Assembly: GCA_020724025.1 (NCBI GenBank)
Contig: DYHU01000064.1
Location: forward strand, 1 to 14,691
From: Syntrophorhabdus sp.
GTDB lineage: Bacteria; Desulfobacterota; BSN033; UBA1163
Direction: 5' to 3'
Length of the DNA: 14,691 nucleotides
Shown: positions 1 to 6,299 of the stretch, piece by piece
Position numbering within the stretch: position 1 is the first letter of the stretch
How the letters are laid out: each line of letters begins with the position of its first letter
Translations under genes and position numbers: made by a program
Notes under the pieces: generated by a model
The model's input: only the letters and a program-made list of their open reading frames with translations
What the model was told of the DNA's origin: nothing
Databases searched by the model: none

Positions 1-95
1 AACAATTAATATACGAATGTCCTTTTGCTACCCAATCTATCATGATCTCCGTATAAAGTCCATTGTAATATTTCCTGATTATTATTCCTTTTTTG

Positions 96-124
96 TTGAT
101 TAACCTTCGCATTTATGCTTTAAT
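96..124 (+). promoter_or_regulatory. Candidate promoter of the integrase gene
   Basis: A TTGATT box (96-101) and a TTTAAT box (119-124) are separated by 17 bp. They match the sigma-70 consensus at 4 of 6 and 5 of 6 positions. Transcription would start near 131, about 40 bases before the integrase start. The surrounding 1-160 is AT-rich, so chance matches are likely. I see no LexA-type palindrome here, although many integron integrases are under SOS control. Nothing else is recognisable in 1-95. Confidence 0.35.
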
Positions 125-154
125 AACATGTAAAAGCGAATTTCTTATAGTATT

Positions 155-160
155 GGAGAA
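155..160 (+). promoter_or_regulatory. Ribosome binding site deciding the integrase start
   Basis: GGAGAA at 155-160 lies 9 bases before the ATG at 170 but ends directly against the TTG at 161. The spacing favours ATG 170 as the real start. The upstream TTG would add only three residues. Confidence 0.5.
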
Positions 161-169
161 TTGTCAGAT

Positions 170-1468
170 ATGCTGGAAAAAAGAATTTTACCCGAATTTC
201 AGGACTTCCTTCGTTCCCGCAGGCTCGTTCCTGAAAAAAATGTCTCCTACTATGCGAATTGGGTCAGCAAGTTTCTTGTTTTTTCAAACAACCACAGGCA
301 GTTAGACCTCAATTCCCTTGTTGCTGAATTCTTCCATTCTTTGAAGTTGGAGAAAAACATTGCAGACTGGCAGATCAAACAGGCAGACGAGGCAGTGCGA
401 CTCTATCTCCATCACTTCAAAGGTGACGAGATCATACAGAAAGCTTACGGCACGGCACACCCCGGAAAAAGTTTTTTAGATTTGCCGCGTATACTGGAGG
501 AAATCAAGCGCCTTATCCGTATGAAGCACTATTCGTACAGCACGGAACGCACGTACCGGGACTGGGCAAAACGCTTCTTCACCTATGTACAGGAGACAAA
601 AAAGAAGGATGATGCGTCATCGGTCGTTACTCAGGAGGATGTTAAGGACTTCCTCAGCCATCTTGCAATCAAGCAGAGGGTGTCGGCTTCGACCCAAAAT
701 CAGGCTTTCAATGCACTGCTTTTTCTGTTCCGTGAAGTGCTCCGGGAAGATTTCGACGACCTCAGCGGAACGGTGAGGGCAAAGCGCGGAAAGAAACTGC
801 CGGTTGTGCTCTCGGTGGATGAGGTGAAGGCTTTGTTTCAGCATCTCTCAGGGCAGCGTCTGCTCATCTTTCACTTGCTGTATGGGGCCGGCTTGCGACT
901 CATGGAACTTGCACGCCTGCGGGTAAAGGACATCGACTTTGAAGCTAACCTGATCTTTGTCAGGAGCGGCAAGGGAGACAAAGACAGATCGACTGTTCTG
1001 CCTGAAACGGTCAAGGACGCATTGCGTACCCATCTTGCCAAAGTCAAGGTTCTGCACGAGAAAGATCTTGCAGACGGACATGGAGATGTCTTTTTACCTG
1101 ATGCGCTTGCACGGAAGTATCCGAAGGCAGCGATGGAATGGGGCTGGCAATATGTGTTCCCTTCATCCAACCTTTCGGTTGATCCGAGAAGCGGGAAGAT
1201 CAGGCGGCACCATATCAGCGACAAAGCAATACAGGTAGCCATTAAGAACGCTGTGAGGAAGGCAGGCATCGCAAAAAATGCAACCGTCCATACTCTCAGG
1301 CACAGCTTTGCAACCCATCTGCTGATGAAGGGTGTCAATATAAGAGAGGTGCAGAGCCTCCTCGGACATAAGAGCGTTGAGACGACCATGATCTACACCC
1401 ATGTCCTGCGCGATATGAAAAACGCCCCCCAAAGCCCGCTTGATGCCCTTTATGGAAAACAACAGTGA
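170..1468 (+). CDS. Integron-type tyrosine recombinase with extended N-terminus
   Basis: This is a site-specific recombinase of the tyrosine family, 432 aa from ATG 170 (TTG 161 is a possible longer start). The catalytic set is visible: Arg243 in GAGLRLMEL, His374 and Arg377 in HTLRHSFATHLL, His400 in LLGHKS, and the nucleophile Tyr409 in TTMIYTHV. The stretch between the first Arg box and HTLRH contains ALARKYPKA, then DPRSGKIRRHH. This is the added segment that sets integron integrases (IntI) apart from XerC/D, and the SPLDAL end is also typical of IntI. IntI proteins are usually about 320-340 aa. The extra ~100 residues at the N-terminus look like a second SAM-like core-binding domain (about residues 1-85) ahead of the normal one (about 108-192). 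IntI enzymes recombine attI and attC sites, but no cassettes are seen here, so its present substrate is unknown. The family call is firm; activity as a real integron integrase is inferred. Confidence 0.88.
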   Translation: MLEKRILPEFQDFLRSRRLVPEKNVSYYANWVSKFLVFSNNHRQLDLNSLVAEFFHSLKLEKNIADWQIKQADEAVRLYLHHFKGDEIIQKAYGTAHPGKSFLDLPRILEEIKRLIRMKHYSYSTERTYRDWAKRFFTYVQETKKKDDASSVVTQEDVKDFLSHLAIKQRVSASTQNQAFNALLFLFREVLREDFDDLSGTVRAKRGKKLPVVLSVDEVKALFQHLSGQRLLIFHLLYGAGLRLMELARLRVKDIDFEANLIFVRSGKGDKDRSTVLPETVKDALRTHLAKVKVLHEKDLADGHGDVFLPDALARKYPKAAMEWGWQYVFPSSNLSVDPRSGKIRRHHISDKAIQVAIKNAVRKAGIAKNATVHTLRHSFATHLLMKGVNIREVQSLLGHKSVETTMIYTHVLRDMKNAPQSPLDALYGKQQ

Positions 1469-1493
1469 AGAGCCGTTTCTTAACATGGAATAA

Positions 1494-1679
1494 GACATTT
1501 TCAAAAACACATTTGTCCCCACGCTCAGGCACGGTTTTGCCACACATCTACTGAAAACCGGTTACGACATCAGGACCATTCAGGAGTTGCTGGGCCACCG
1601 GAATCTTCAAACGACCATGATCTATACCCATGTGGCGACAAAAAATATATTGGGTGTGCGGAGCCCTCTGGATAAGTAA
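1494..1679 (+). pseudogene. Remnant of a second integron-type integrase (C-terminus only)
   Basis: An open frame of about 61 codons, bounded by TAA at 1491 and TAA at 1677, reads [19 protein letters not shown], then [19 protein letters not shown], and ends GVRSPLDK. This is the C-terminal end of an IntI-like tyrosine recombinase with the Arg, the LLGH histidine and the Tyr still present. The first His of the HxxR box is missing: VPTLRH stands where family members usually have PHTLRH. There is no start codon or N-terminal part, so it cannot be an active enzyme. It matches the same region of the intact upstream integrase only partially, so it is not a recent duplicate. It is more likely the tail of another integrase, left when the intact gene inserted or recombined here. 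It ends 5 bases before the stop of the convergent archaemetzincin gene. Confidence 0.8.
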
Positions 1680-1684
1680 GAATC

Positions 1685-2200
1685 TTAAGGCAATTTATTT
1701 TTACATTTTGTACAGAATTCCGGGCCTTTTCGATCTGTATCGGTCAGGCTGTTGGAAAAGAACATGACACATCGCGGGTTTTCACAGTGGCCCAACCCAT
1801 AAGTATGGCCCAATTCATGGACCGCTTCGGTCAGTGTCCGCCTTTGGAAAAGATTTGGGTCCCCGGGAAGATGATAGAACTCCTGCCTCAGGCGAGTTAT
1901 GGAGATCACAGCCACTCTCTGACTCGCTTCTCCGAAGACGAAATTTAACTCAGGGACATAGAGATCGCGATCCACAATCCCCAGGACTTTTTTATAGGGA
2001 GTATATCCCTTCTCCTTGGCGATAGTATTTAGGATCGTGGTCGAGAGATACTGATTTCTCTTTTTGTTGTAAGCATAACGGGGTTCAGGCATTCCTTCGC
2101 CGACCTCTACGGACTTATTGAATGCCCTGCATAAATCGTCTTTTAACAATACAATCAACTTTCTCTCAATCTCTCCTATCGGTACAAGAAGGATACTCAT
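1685..2200 (-). CDS. amzA: Archaemetzincin family zinc metalloprotease
   Basis: A 171-aa protein of peptidase family M54. It carries the diagnostic motif HELGHTYGLGHC (His128, Glu129, His132, His138, Cys139), followed by Cys144, the Met146 of the Met-turn, and Cys163/Cys166 in FCTKC. In the family the three His bind catalytic zinc, Glu is the general base, and the four Cys bind a structural zinc. The protein has family-typical length, with no signal peptide or membrane segment, so it should be cytoplasmic. AAAGGA lies 7 bases before the ATG at 2200 and supports the start. It is downstream of the THEP1-like gene on the same strand, with a palindromic repeat between. Archaemetzincins are common in archaea and patchy in bacteria, so acquisition by transfer is plausible. 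Natural substrates are not known. Confidence 0.93.
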   Translation of the reverse strand: MSILLVPIGEIERKLIVLLKDDLCRAFNKSVEVGEGMPEPRYAYNKKRNQYLSTTILNTIAKEKGYTPYKKVLGIVDRDLYVPELNFVFGEASQRVAVISITRLRQEFYHLPGDPNLFQRRTLTEAVHELGHTYGLGHCENPRCVMFFSNSLTDTDRKGPEFCTKCKNKLP

Positions 2201-2228
2201 CCCTCCATCCTTTTCTCAACCCTCAAAT

Positions 2229-2293
2229 CCCTCCCCACCTCCCTTTTCAAAGGGAGGTGTAATGACTTACCCTTTATTAAGGGGGAAAGAGGG
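2229..2293. repeat. REP-like palindromic repeat, cloverleaf-type fold
   Basis: Three nested or adjacent stems fill the gap between the two minus-strand genes. The main hairpin is CACCTCCCTTT (2236-2246) against AAAGGGAGGTG (2249-2259), 11 perfect pairs. A second is CCCTT (2270-2274) against AAGGG (2279-2283). An outer stem, CCCTC (2229-2233) against GAGGG (2289-2293), can close both into a three-way junction. The sequence type resembles the partial repeat at the right end of the window. It looks like a dispersed extragenic palindrome. It may also end or stabilise the transcript of the THEP1-like gene, which stops at 2294. There is no T-run, so it is not a classical terminator. Confidence 0.65.
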
Positions 2294-2848
2294 TTATAGA
2301 TTTTCATCCTTCAAAGGTGCGAATCCGTGATGATAGATTTCTTTCAATATCTCCAGCAGCAGGGAGTCCCTGTTGCTCTTTGTCATTGTAAAAAGCTTTA
2401 TGTCTTCTCTCTTCTTCACCTCTGCGATCAGTCCGCCGCCTTTGAAGGCAATCGTTGCAATGAGCCACTTATTGGAATCCAATGTCCCTATCAGGAGATT
2501 TTTGAATTTTTCCGAGAAACATTCCATCTTTCCGATTTCGTCGATGAGAATGAGCCGGGTTTCGGGGTTGAAGAAAGGGATCGTTTCGAGAAAATTCTCA
2601 AAGCCTTCAACATTGACCTTATACTTCCCCACCCGAAAGGAACTCCTGATATCGACATGGGAGAGAATTCCCTTCCTCCCATCCAGGCTGATGAATTCAA
2701 ACCCTCTACGAATGGTTCCTTCCCGTATCTCAGCCGTGTAAAAGCCAACCGGGTGAAGGTCTGTAAGATGTTCACAGAGTTTTTGAACGAGCGTGGTCTT
2801 GCCCACTCCTGGAAGCCCGGTGATGAGGATATTTTTAATCTTCTTCAT
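2294..2848 (-). CDS. THEP1-type nucleoside-triphosphatase
   Basis: A 184-aa P-loop NTPase from ATG 2848; a GTG at 2857 would add three residues. The Walker A motif is GLPGVGKTT (about residues 11-19, Lys17). The Walker B motif is LILIDEIGKME (about 99-109, Asp103-Glu104). The DEIGKME form and the C-terminal KGGGLIAEVKKREDIKLF are characteristic of the NTPase_1/THEP1 family, which hydrolyses ATP, GTP and other NTPs. The cellular role is not settled. The protein is complete and cytoplasmic. A GGGGTG stretch lies 6 bases before ATG 2848, which is why I prefer it over the GTG inside that stretch. The archaemetzincin gene follows after 93 bp, so the two may share a transcript. The upstream side is an intergenic region shared with the divergent plus-strand operon. 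Confidence 0.88.
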   Translation of the reverse strand: MKKIKNILITGLPGVGKTTLVQKLCEHLTDLHPVGFYTAEIREGTIRRGFEFISLDGRKGILSHVDIRSSFRVGKYKVNVEGFENFLETIPFFNPETRLILIDEIGKMECFSEKFKNLLIGTLDSNKWLIATIAFKGGGLIAEVKKREDIKLFTMTKSNRDSLLLEILKEIYHHGFAPLKDENL

Positions 2849-2850
2849 TC

Positions 2851-2869
2851 TGGACACCCCAATTGTCCA
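2851..2869 (-). promoter_or_regulatory. Inverted repeat in the leader of the THEP1-like gene
   Basis: TGGACA (2851-2856) and TGTCCA (2864-2869) form a perfect 6-7-6 inverted repeat two bases before ATG 2848. On the mRNA the loop would hold the GGGG part of the likely ribosome binding site. It could be a repressor operator or a small hairpin acting on translation. The stem is short, so chance is possible. Confidence 0.3.
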
Positions 2870-2871
2870 AA

Positions 2872-2900
2872 ATTGTAATCGAATTGCAATCAGGCTACAA
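2872..2900 (-). promoter_or_regulatory. Candidate promoter of the THEP1-like gene
   Basis: Read on the minus strand, TTGTAG (2895-2900) and TACAAT (2872-2877) are spaced by 17 bp. The -10 box matches 5 of 6 bases, the -35 box only 3 of 6. Transcription would start near 2865, inside the inverted repeat just before the gene. Confidence 0.28.
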
Positions 2901-2927
2901 TCAATCTAATGGAAAAGGAAATATGTG

Positions 2928-2937
2928 TTATAATTAA
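2928..2937. repeat. Left target-site duplication of the MITE-like element
   Basis: TTATAATTAA is identical to 3104-3113, and each copy directly abuts an end of the element. Neither the base before nor the base after the copies matches, so the duplication is exactly 10 bp. Confidence 0.72.
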
Positions 2938-3103
2938 TGGTCTCGTAAAAAGTCTGAGAAGGCCATTTTCTGTCATTCCTGCGCAAGCAGGAATCCAGGG
3001 TTTCCTGTGAAAACAGGAACCCAGATGTTTATGGTTCCCTGCTTTCGCAGGGACGGCGTCTGGATTCCCGTTTTCACGGGAATGACGACTTTTTACGAGT
3101 TCA
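2938..3103. mobile_element. MITE-like inverted-repeat element with 10-bp target duplication
   Basis: A 166-bp non-coding element. Its ends form an imperfect 17-bp terminal inverted repeat: TGGTCTCGTAAAAAGTC on the left, and TGAACTCGTAAAAAGTC when the right end is reverse-complemented. The inner 13 bp are identical. It is flanked by exact direct copies of TTATAATTAA at 2928-2937 and 3104-3113, the expected mark of transposition. Inside are four successive short hairpins, each with a 4-base loop: ATTCCTGC/GCAGGAAT (2975-2994), TTCCTGT/ACAGGAA (3002-3019), TCCCTGC/GCAGGGA (3036-3053) and ATTCCCGT/ACGGGAAT (3064-3083). The ATTCC-N-GGAAT units resemble dRS3-type repeats known from Neisseria and other bacteria. 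It has no gene, so it must have been moved by an enzyme encoded elsewhere. It sits between the divergent THEP1-like gene and the large operon. Confidence 0.8.
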
Positions 3104-3110
3104 TTATAAT
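3082..3110 (+). promoter_or_regulatory. Candidate promoter of the seven-gene operon at the MITE junction
   Basis: A perfect TATAAT (3105-3110) lies in the right target-site duplication. ATGACG, matching 4 of 6 bases of a -35 box, lies 17 bp upstream at 3082-3087 inside the element. Transcription would begin near 3117, about 25 bases before the first gene. The left copy of TATAAT (2929-2934) has no good -35 box at the same spacing. The element may therefore have supplied it. This is the best promoter candidate I can find for the operon, but it is only a sequence match. Confidence 0.4.
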
Positions 3111-3113
3111 TAA
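3104..3113. repeat. Right target-site duplication of the MITE-like element
   Basis: Second copy of TTATAATTAA, directly after the right end of the element. It contains the TATAAT that may serve as the -10 box of the operon. Confidence 0.72.
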
Positions 3114-3127
3114 CTATCTTTTTATTT

Positions 3128-3132
3128 AAGGA
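3128..3132 (+). promoter_or_regulatory. Ribosome binding site deciding the DUF4175 gene start
   Basis: AAGGA (3128-3132) lies 8 bases before GTG 3141. It overlaps the ATG at 3132, so it cannot serve that codon. This points to GTG 3141 as the start. Confidence 0.4.
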
Positions 3133-3140
3133 TGGTTGCG

Positions 3141-6100
3141 GTGCCAAGAGAGAGTTATCGCCGTGATTACGGACTCCTTGTTGGGTTTCTCAAAAGCCTA
3201 TCCAACCGCCTCCAGCTCCGCACCGGCCTGGAGATTTTCTTCCTTCTCTCCTCCGGTTTCATCCTGACCCTTCTTGGAAGCCTCTTTATCTTTAAATTTA
3301 AGCATCTCTTTCCTTATCTCCCTCTCATCTATTCTTTTCTGACCTTCCTCTCTCTCTTTTTTCTCGTCCTATCAGGCGCATGGCGGATTTTCTCCAAGCC
3401 GTCGATGAAACAGATGGCCAGGAGATTGGAGGAGAGATTTCCTCAGTTGAAGGACGATGTCATCAATTCCCTGCTCCTTTATAATGAATTGGAACAGGGG
3501 CAGAGCCCCGGTCAGATTTCAGAGGGGTTGATCAAAGCCCAGATCAGGAAGACCATAGAAGGGGTTCGTTCCATTCAGCCCTCACAGGTGGTAAGTTTCA
3601 GGGAGGCCTTCGGGTATCTCAGGCTATGGATACCCCTGATGATCACTTTCTTCTTCGTTCTCGTTCTGGACCCTCCCTTCTTAAGTCGCTCTCTCGCCCT
3701 GCTCATGAATCCTTTATCCGAAGTCCCTGTGAGGGAGACCATTGTTTCGATTGAACCGAAAGGGTCGATCCTATTGCGTGGCACCCCGGTGGAGATAAGA
3801 GCCAAAGCCACCGGAAGTATTCCGGACAAACTGATGCTTTCCATCTGGCCCGAAGGTAGAGAACCCATACGCCAATCCATGGAGGCAGTAGGGAATGGCC
3901 AATTCACCTATCGATTGGCATCCGCCCAGCGCTCCTTCCGCTATCAGGCCTATGGCAGATATGGTTCTTCTCCAGTGCATATGATTCGTGTGGTGGACCC
4001 CCCCGATATAGAGAAAGTGAAACTGACTCTGATTCCCCCTGATTATACCGGACTCCCTCAAGAGGTGAAAGAGGAGGGAGACATTGAGGCTCTGAAAGGG
4101 ACGGTTATCCACTTGGAGGCTCGGGTCACCAAAGGTGTGATCGAGGGAAGGTTGATGCTGAATAAGGAGAGTGAACTTTCCCTCAAGGTGGAAGGAGAGC
4201 GCCTTTTAGGAAATTTTTTCATCTTTAATCCCGGCACTTATTCGATCAGGGTAAAAGATGATTTAGGTTTTAATAATCTTGATCCAGCTCACTATCAGAT
4301 CCGCCTGATTCCGGATCATGATCCCGAAGCAGAGATCATCAGCCCTGGACAGGACCTCGAGATTTCCGGCCATGAGGTCATTCCAATTCTTTATACTGCA
4401 AGGGATGATTTTGGAGTGACCTCCATCCGATTGAATTATCGGATAGGAGGAATGGAGCGTTTCATTAGCCTGAAGAGCTCTCATAGCGGTCGTTCCTTGA
4501 GTCCTGAGACATTCAGATGGGATCTTACCAGCCTCACCCTGACGCCAGGGGATAGGGTGGTCTATCGTCTCGAAGTTTTAGATAATGATTCTATCTCCGG
4601 CCCCAAATTAGGTTACTCAAAATCTTTCTCATTATCTGTCAGGGACGAGAGATCCCGAGCGGCGAAGGAAGGGGAGGCGGCGGAGAAGATCGCTGAAGCC
4701 CTTTTAGACCTCCTCGCAGACCAGTTGGAGGAGGCCAGAGATAAAGAAGAGCTGATCAAAGGCATGGATGAGATTCTGAGAAGGGTGGATGGGAATCTCG
4801 AACAGATGAAGGAGAGAATAGAACGATTCGATCTGGAAGCGCTGAAGCGAAACCTGAGTTCTCTCAAAGAGAGGATCTCCAAAGAACCAAAGGAGACCGT
4901 GACACAAGAGATGGAAAGGCTTGCCCTCCTGGCTGAAGATATGGCGAAGCGGGCAAGGATGAAGGAGTTAGAAGCCCTGGCCCGGGAGATGAGAAACCGG
5001 CAGAGCCGCCTCCTTGACTCTCTCCATGACCTGAAAGAACGCTTCACTCAGGAGGGCCTGGAAGCGGTCATGAGAGAATTGAAGAAGATTGAAGAACTTC
5101 TTCATTCCGTCATGGAGGCCTTGAACAAATTTGCGACCGGACTTCCCGATGAATTTATCAACAGCCAAGAGCTTGAAGGGCTTGACTTTCAGGGCATGTT
5201 CAAGGACCTTGAGGAGTTACAAAGGAAGCTTGCCTCAGGAGACATCGCGGGGGCGCTGGAAGCGGCCCAGAGACTCCTTCAAGCCCTATCCGAGATGATG
5301 GCCGCGATGGGAAGGGCGGGAGCCCAATCGGGCATGACCGCCTTTGATAGAATTCGGGGCGAGATGTCCCGTCAGGCCGGGGAACTGGACAGGATATTGG
5401 CCGGGCAGAGGGAGATCCTGAATGAGACAGAGAAGATCGATAAAGAAATGAGAAGACTATTTGAGGAAGAGGCCAAAAAGAGGCTTTCTCAATCCTGGTC
5501 CCGGTTGAAAGAGATCCTTGAGAAACTGGAAGATTCTCTTCCTCATGAACAGGCCGATTCCATCAAGGAGCTGGAAAAACTTCTCGGAATGGAGAGATTG
5601 GAAAGTTTCTCCAAATTCGTAAAGGAACTGGAGAAAGAACTGTCCGGGAATGAGGAGGCTCGAAAGCGGATCAGGGAGTTGAAAGAGATAGGAGAGGGTA
5701 TCCATCCTGATCCCAAGGAAGTGATGGCCTCCGATACAAAAACAAAGTTTCCAGGACTCTCATCGAGGCAGGAGAATCTTAAAGAGAGGACGAAGAGTTT
5801 AAGAGAGAAACTTGAAATGCTTGCCCAGCTTTTTCCAGGAATGGATACCGAGATCCTTCATGATATCAAAGGAGCAGAGGAGTCGATGGGGGATGCGTCA
5901 ACGAAACTTCGAAAAGAGGATGCGCCGGGCGCCATCCCCCCGGAACAGGAGGCCATGAGGAGGTTGTCCAAATCCCAGCAGTCAATGCAGCAGATGGCCC
6001 AACAGATGGCGATGCGTATGCAGGCAACGCGATGGGGTTATCCATTGGTTTACGATCCGAGAGCGGGCTGGTATTACGGTCCCTGGATCCCCCAACCCAC

Positions 6101-6299
6101 GCTTCCCCAACCGGAGTTCAGGCGGCCCAGGGAGAGGGGCTACACAGGGATCGACCGTGAGGAGTTTGATCCGCCCTCAAAAGACGCCTATCAGGCTCCG
6201 AAGATCTTCAGAGAGAAGGTGATGGAGTCCTTAAGGGAAGGGGTCCCTTCTCAATACCGGAGAGAGGTGGAGAGATATTTCAGAGGACTAACAGAATGA
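3141..6299 (+). CDS. DUF4175 family membrane and coiled-coil protein
   Basis: First gene of the operon, 1052 aa from GTG 3141 (ATG 3132 would add three residues). It has two hydrophobic segments at about residues 29-51 and 57-81, a cytoplasm-like segment containing RRLEERFPQLKDDVINSLLL, and a third membrane segment at about 160-178. About 185-500 look like beta-rich Ig-like modules (for example VDPPDIEKVKLTLIPPDYTGLP). From about 500 to 960 it is a long charged helical, probably coiled-coil region rich in Glu, Lys and Arg. A proline/aromatic patch (YDPRAGWYYGPWIPQP) follows. The end, SLREGVPSQYRREVERYFRGL, is the conserved tail of the family. This order of parts matches DUF4175 proteins, which are found next to MoxR and DUF58 genes. 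No enzyme motif is visible. By topology the large C-terminal part faces the periplasm and may be a scaffold, possibly in the place BatD takes in bat operons. That role is inferred. It ends in an ATGA overlap with the next gene. Confidence 0.85.
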   Translation: MPRESYRRDYGLLVGFLKSLSNRLQLRTGLEIFFLLSSGFILTLLGSLFIFKFKHLFPYLPLIYSFLTFLSLFFLVLSGAWRIFSKPSMKQMARRLEERFPQLKDDVINSLLLYNELEQGQSPGQISEGLIKAQIRKTIEGVRSIQPSQVVSFREAFGYLRLWIPLMITFFFVLVLDPPFLSRSLALLMNPLSEVPVRETIVSIEPKGSILLRGTPVEIRAKATGSIPDKLMLSIWPEGREPIRQSMEAVGNGQFTYRLASAQRSFRYQAYGRYGSSPVHMIRVVDPPDIEKVKLTLIPPDYTGLPQEVKEEGDIEALKGTVIHLEARVTKGVIEGRLMLNKESELSLKVEGERLLGNFFIFNPGTYSIRVKDDLGFNNLDPAHYQIRLIPDHDPEAEIISPGQDLEISGHEVIPILYTARDDFGVTSIRLNYRIGGMERFISLKSSHSGRSLSPETFRWDLTSLTLTPGDRVVYRLEVLDNDSISGPKLGYSKSFSLSVRDERSRAAKEGEAAEKIAEALLDLLADQLEEARDKEELIKGMDEILRRVDGNLEQMKERIERFDLEALKRNLSSLKERISKEPKETVTQEMERLALLAEDMAKRARMKELEALAREMRNRQSRLLDSLHDLKERFTQEGLEAVMRELKKIEELLHSVMEALNKFATGLPDEFINSQELEGLDFQGMFKDLEELQRKLASGDIAGALEAAQRLLQALSEMMAAMGRAGAQSGMTAFDRIRGEMSRQAGELDRILAGQREILNETEKIDKEMRRLFEEEAKKRLSQSWSRLKEILEKLEDSLPHEQADSIKELEKLLGMERLESFSKFVKELEKELSGNEEARKRIRELKEIGEGIHPDPKEVMASDTKTKFPGLSSRQENLKERTKSLREKLEMLAQLFPGMDTEILHDIKGAEESMGDASTKLRKEDAPGAIPPEQEAMRRLSKSQQSMQQMAQQMAMRMQATRWGYPLVYDPRAGWYYGPWIPQPTLPQPEFRRPRERGYTGIDREEFDPPSKDAYQAPKIFREKVMESLREGVPSQYRREVERYFRGLTE

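Noticed and set aside
1..160. Possible attI or attC site next to the integrase (GTTGATTAAC-type words near 95-104)
   Set aside because: The words do not fit the GTTRRRY/RYYYAAC core pairs, and no second core with the right spacing is present.
871..1389. A 172-codon open frame antisense to the integrase
   Set aside because: It covers the conserved catalytic region of the integrase and its translation is low-complexity Ser/Leu/Arg-rich, as expected for a shadow frame.
2327..2878. A 183-codon open frame on the plus strand across the THEP1-like gene
   Set aside because: It lies fully antisense to a gene with clear Walker motifs, shows no recognisable domain and has no good ribosome binding site. 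It is a shadow frame.
2942..3099. Hairpin array considered as a CRISPR-like array or a tandem terminator
   Set aside because: The units are unequal inverted repeats, not direct repeats with spacers, and there are no T-runs after the stems. The terminal inverted repeats and target duplication identify it as a mobile element.
2890..3147. An 85-codon minus-strand frame through the MITE-like element
   Set aside because: Its translation (SRHSRENGNPDAVPAKAG type) is the familiar product of reading ATTCC-type repeats and not a real protein.
4613..5047. A 144-codon minus-strand frame within the DUF4175 gene
   Set aside because: It is a Ser/Arg-rich shadow of the charged coiled-coil coding region.
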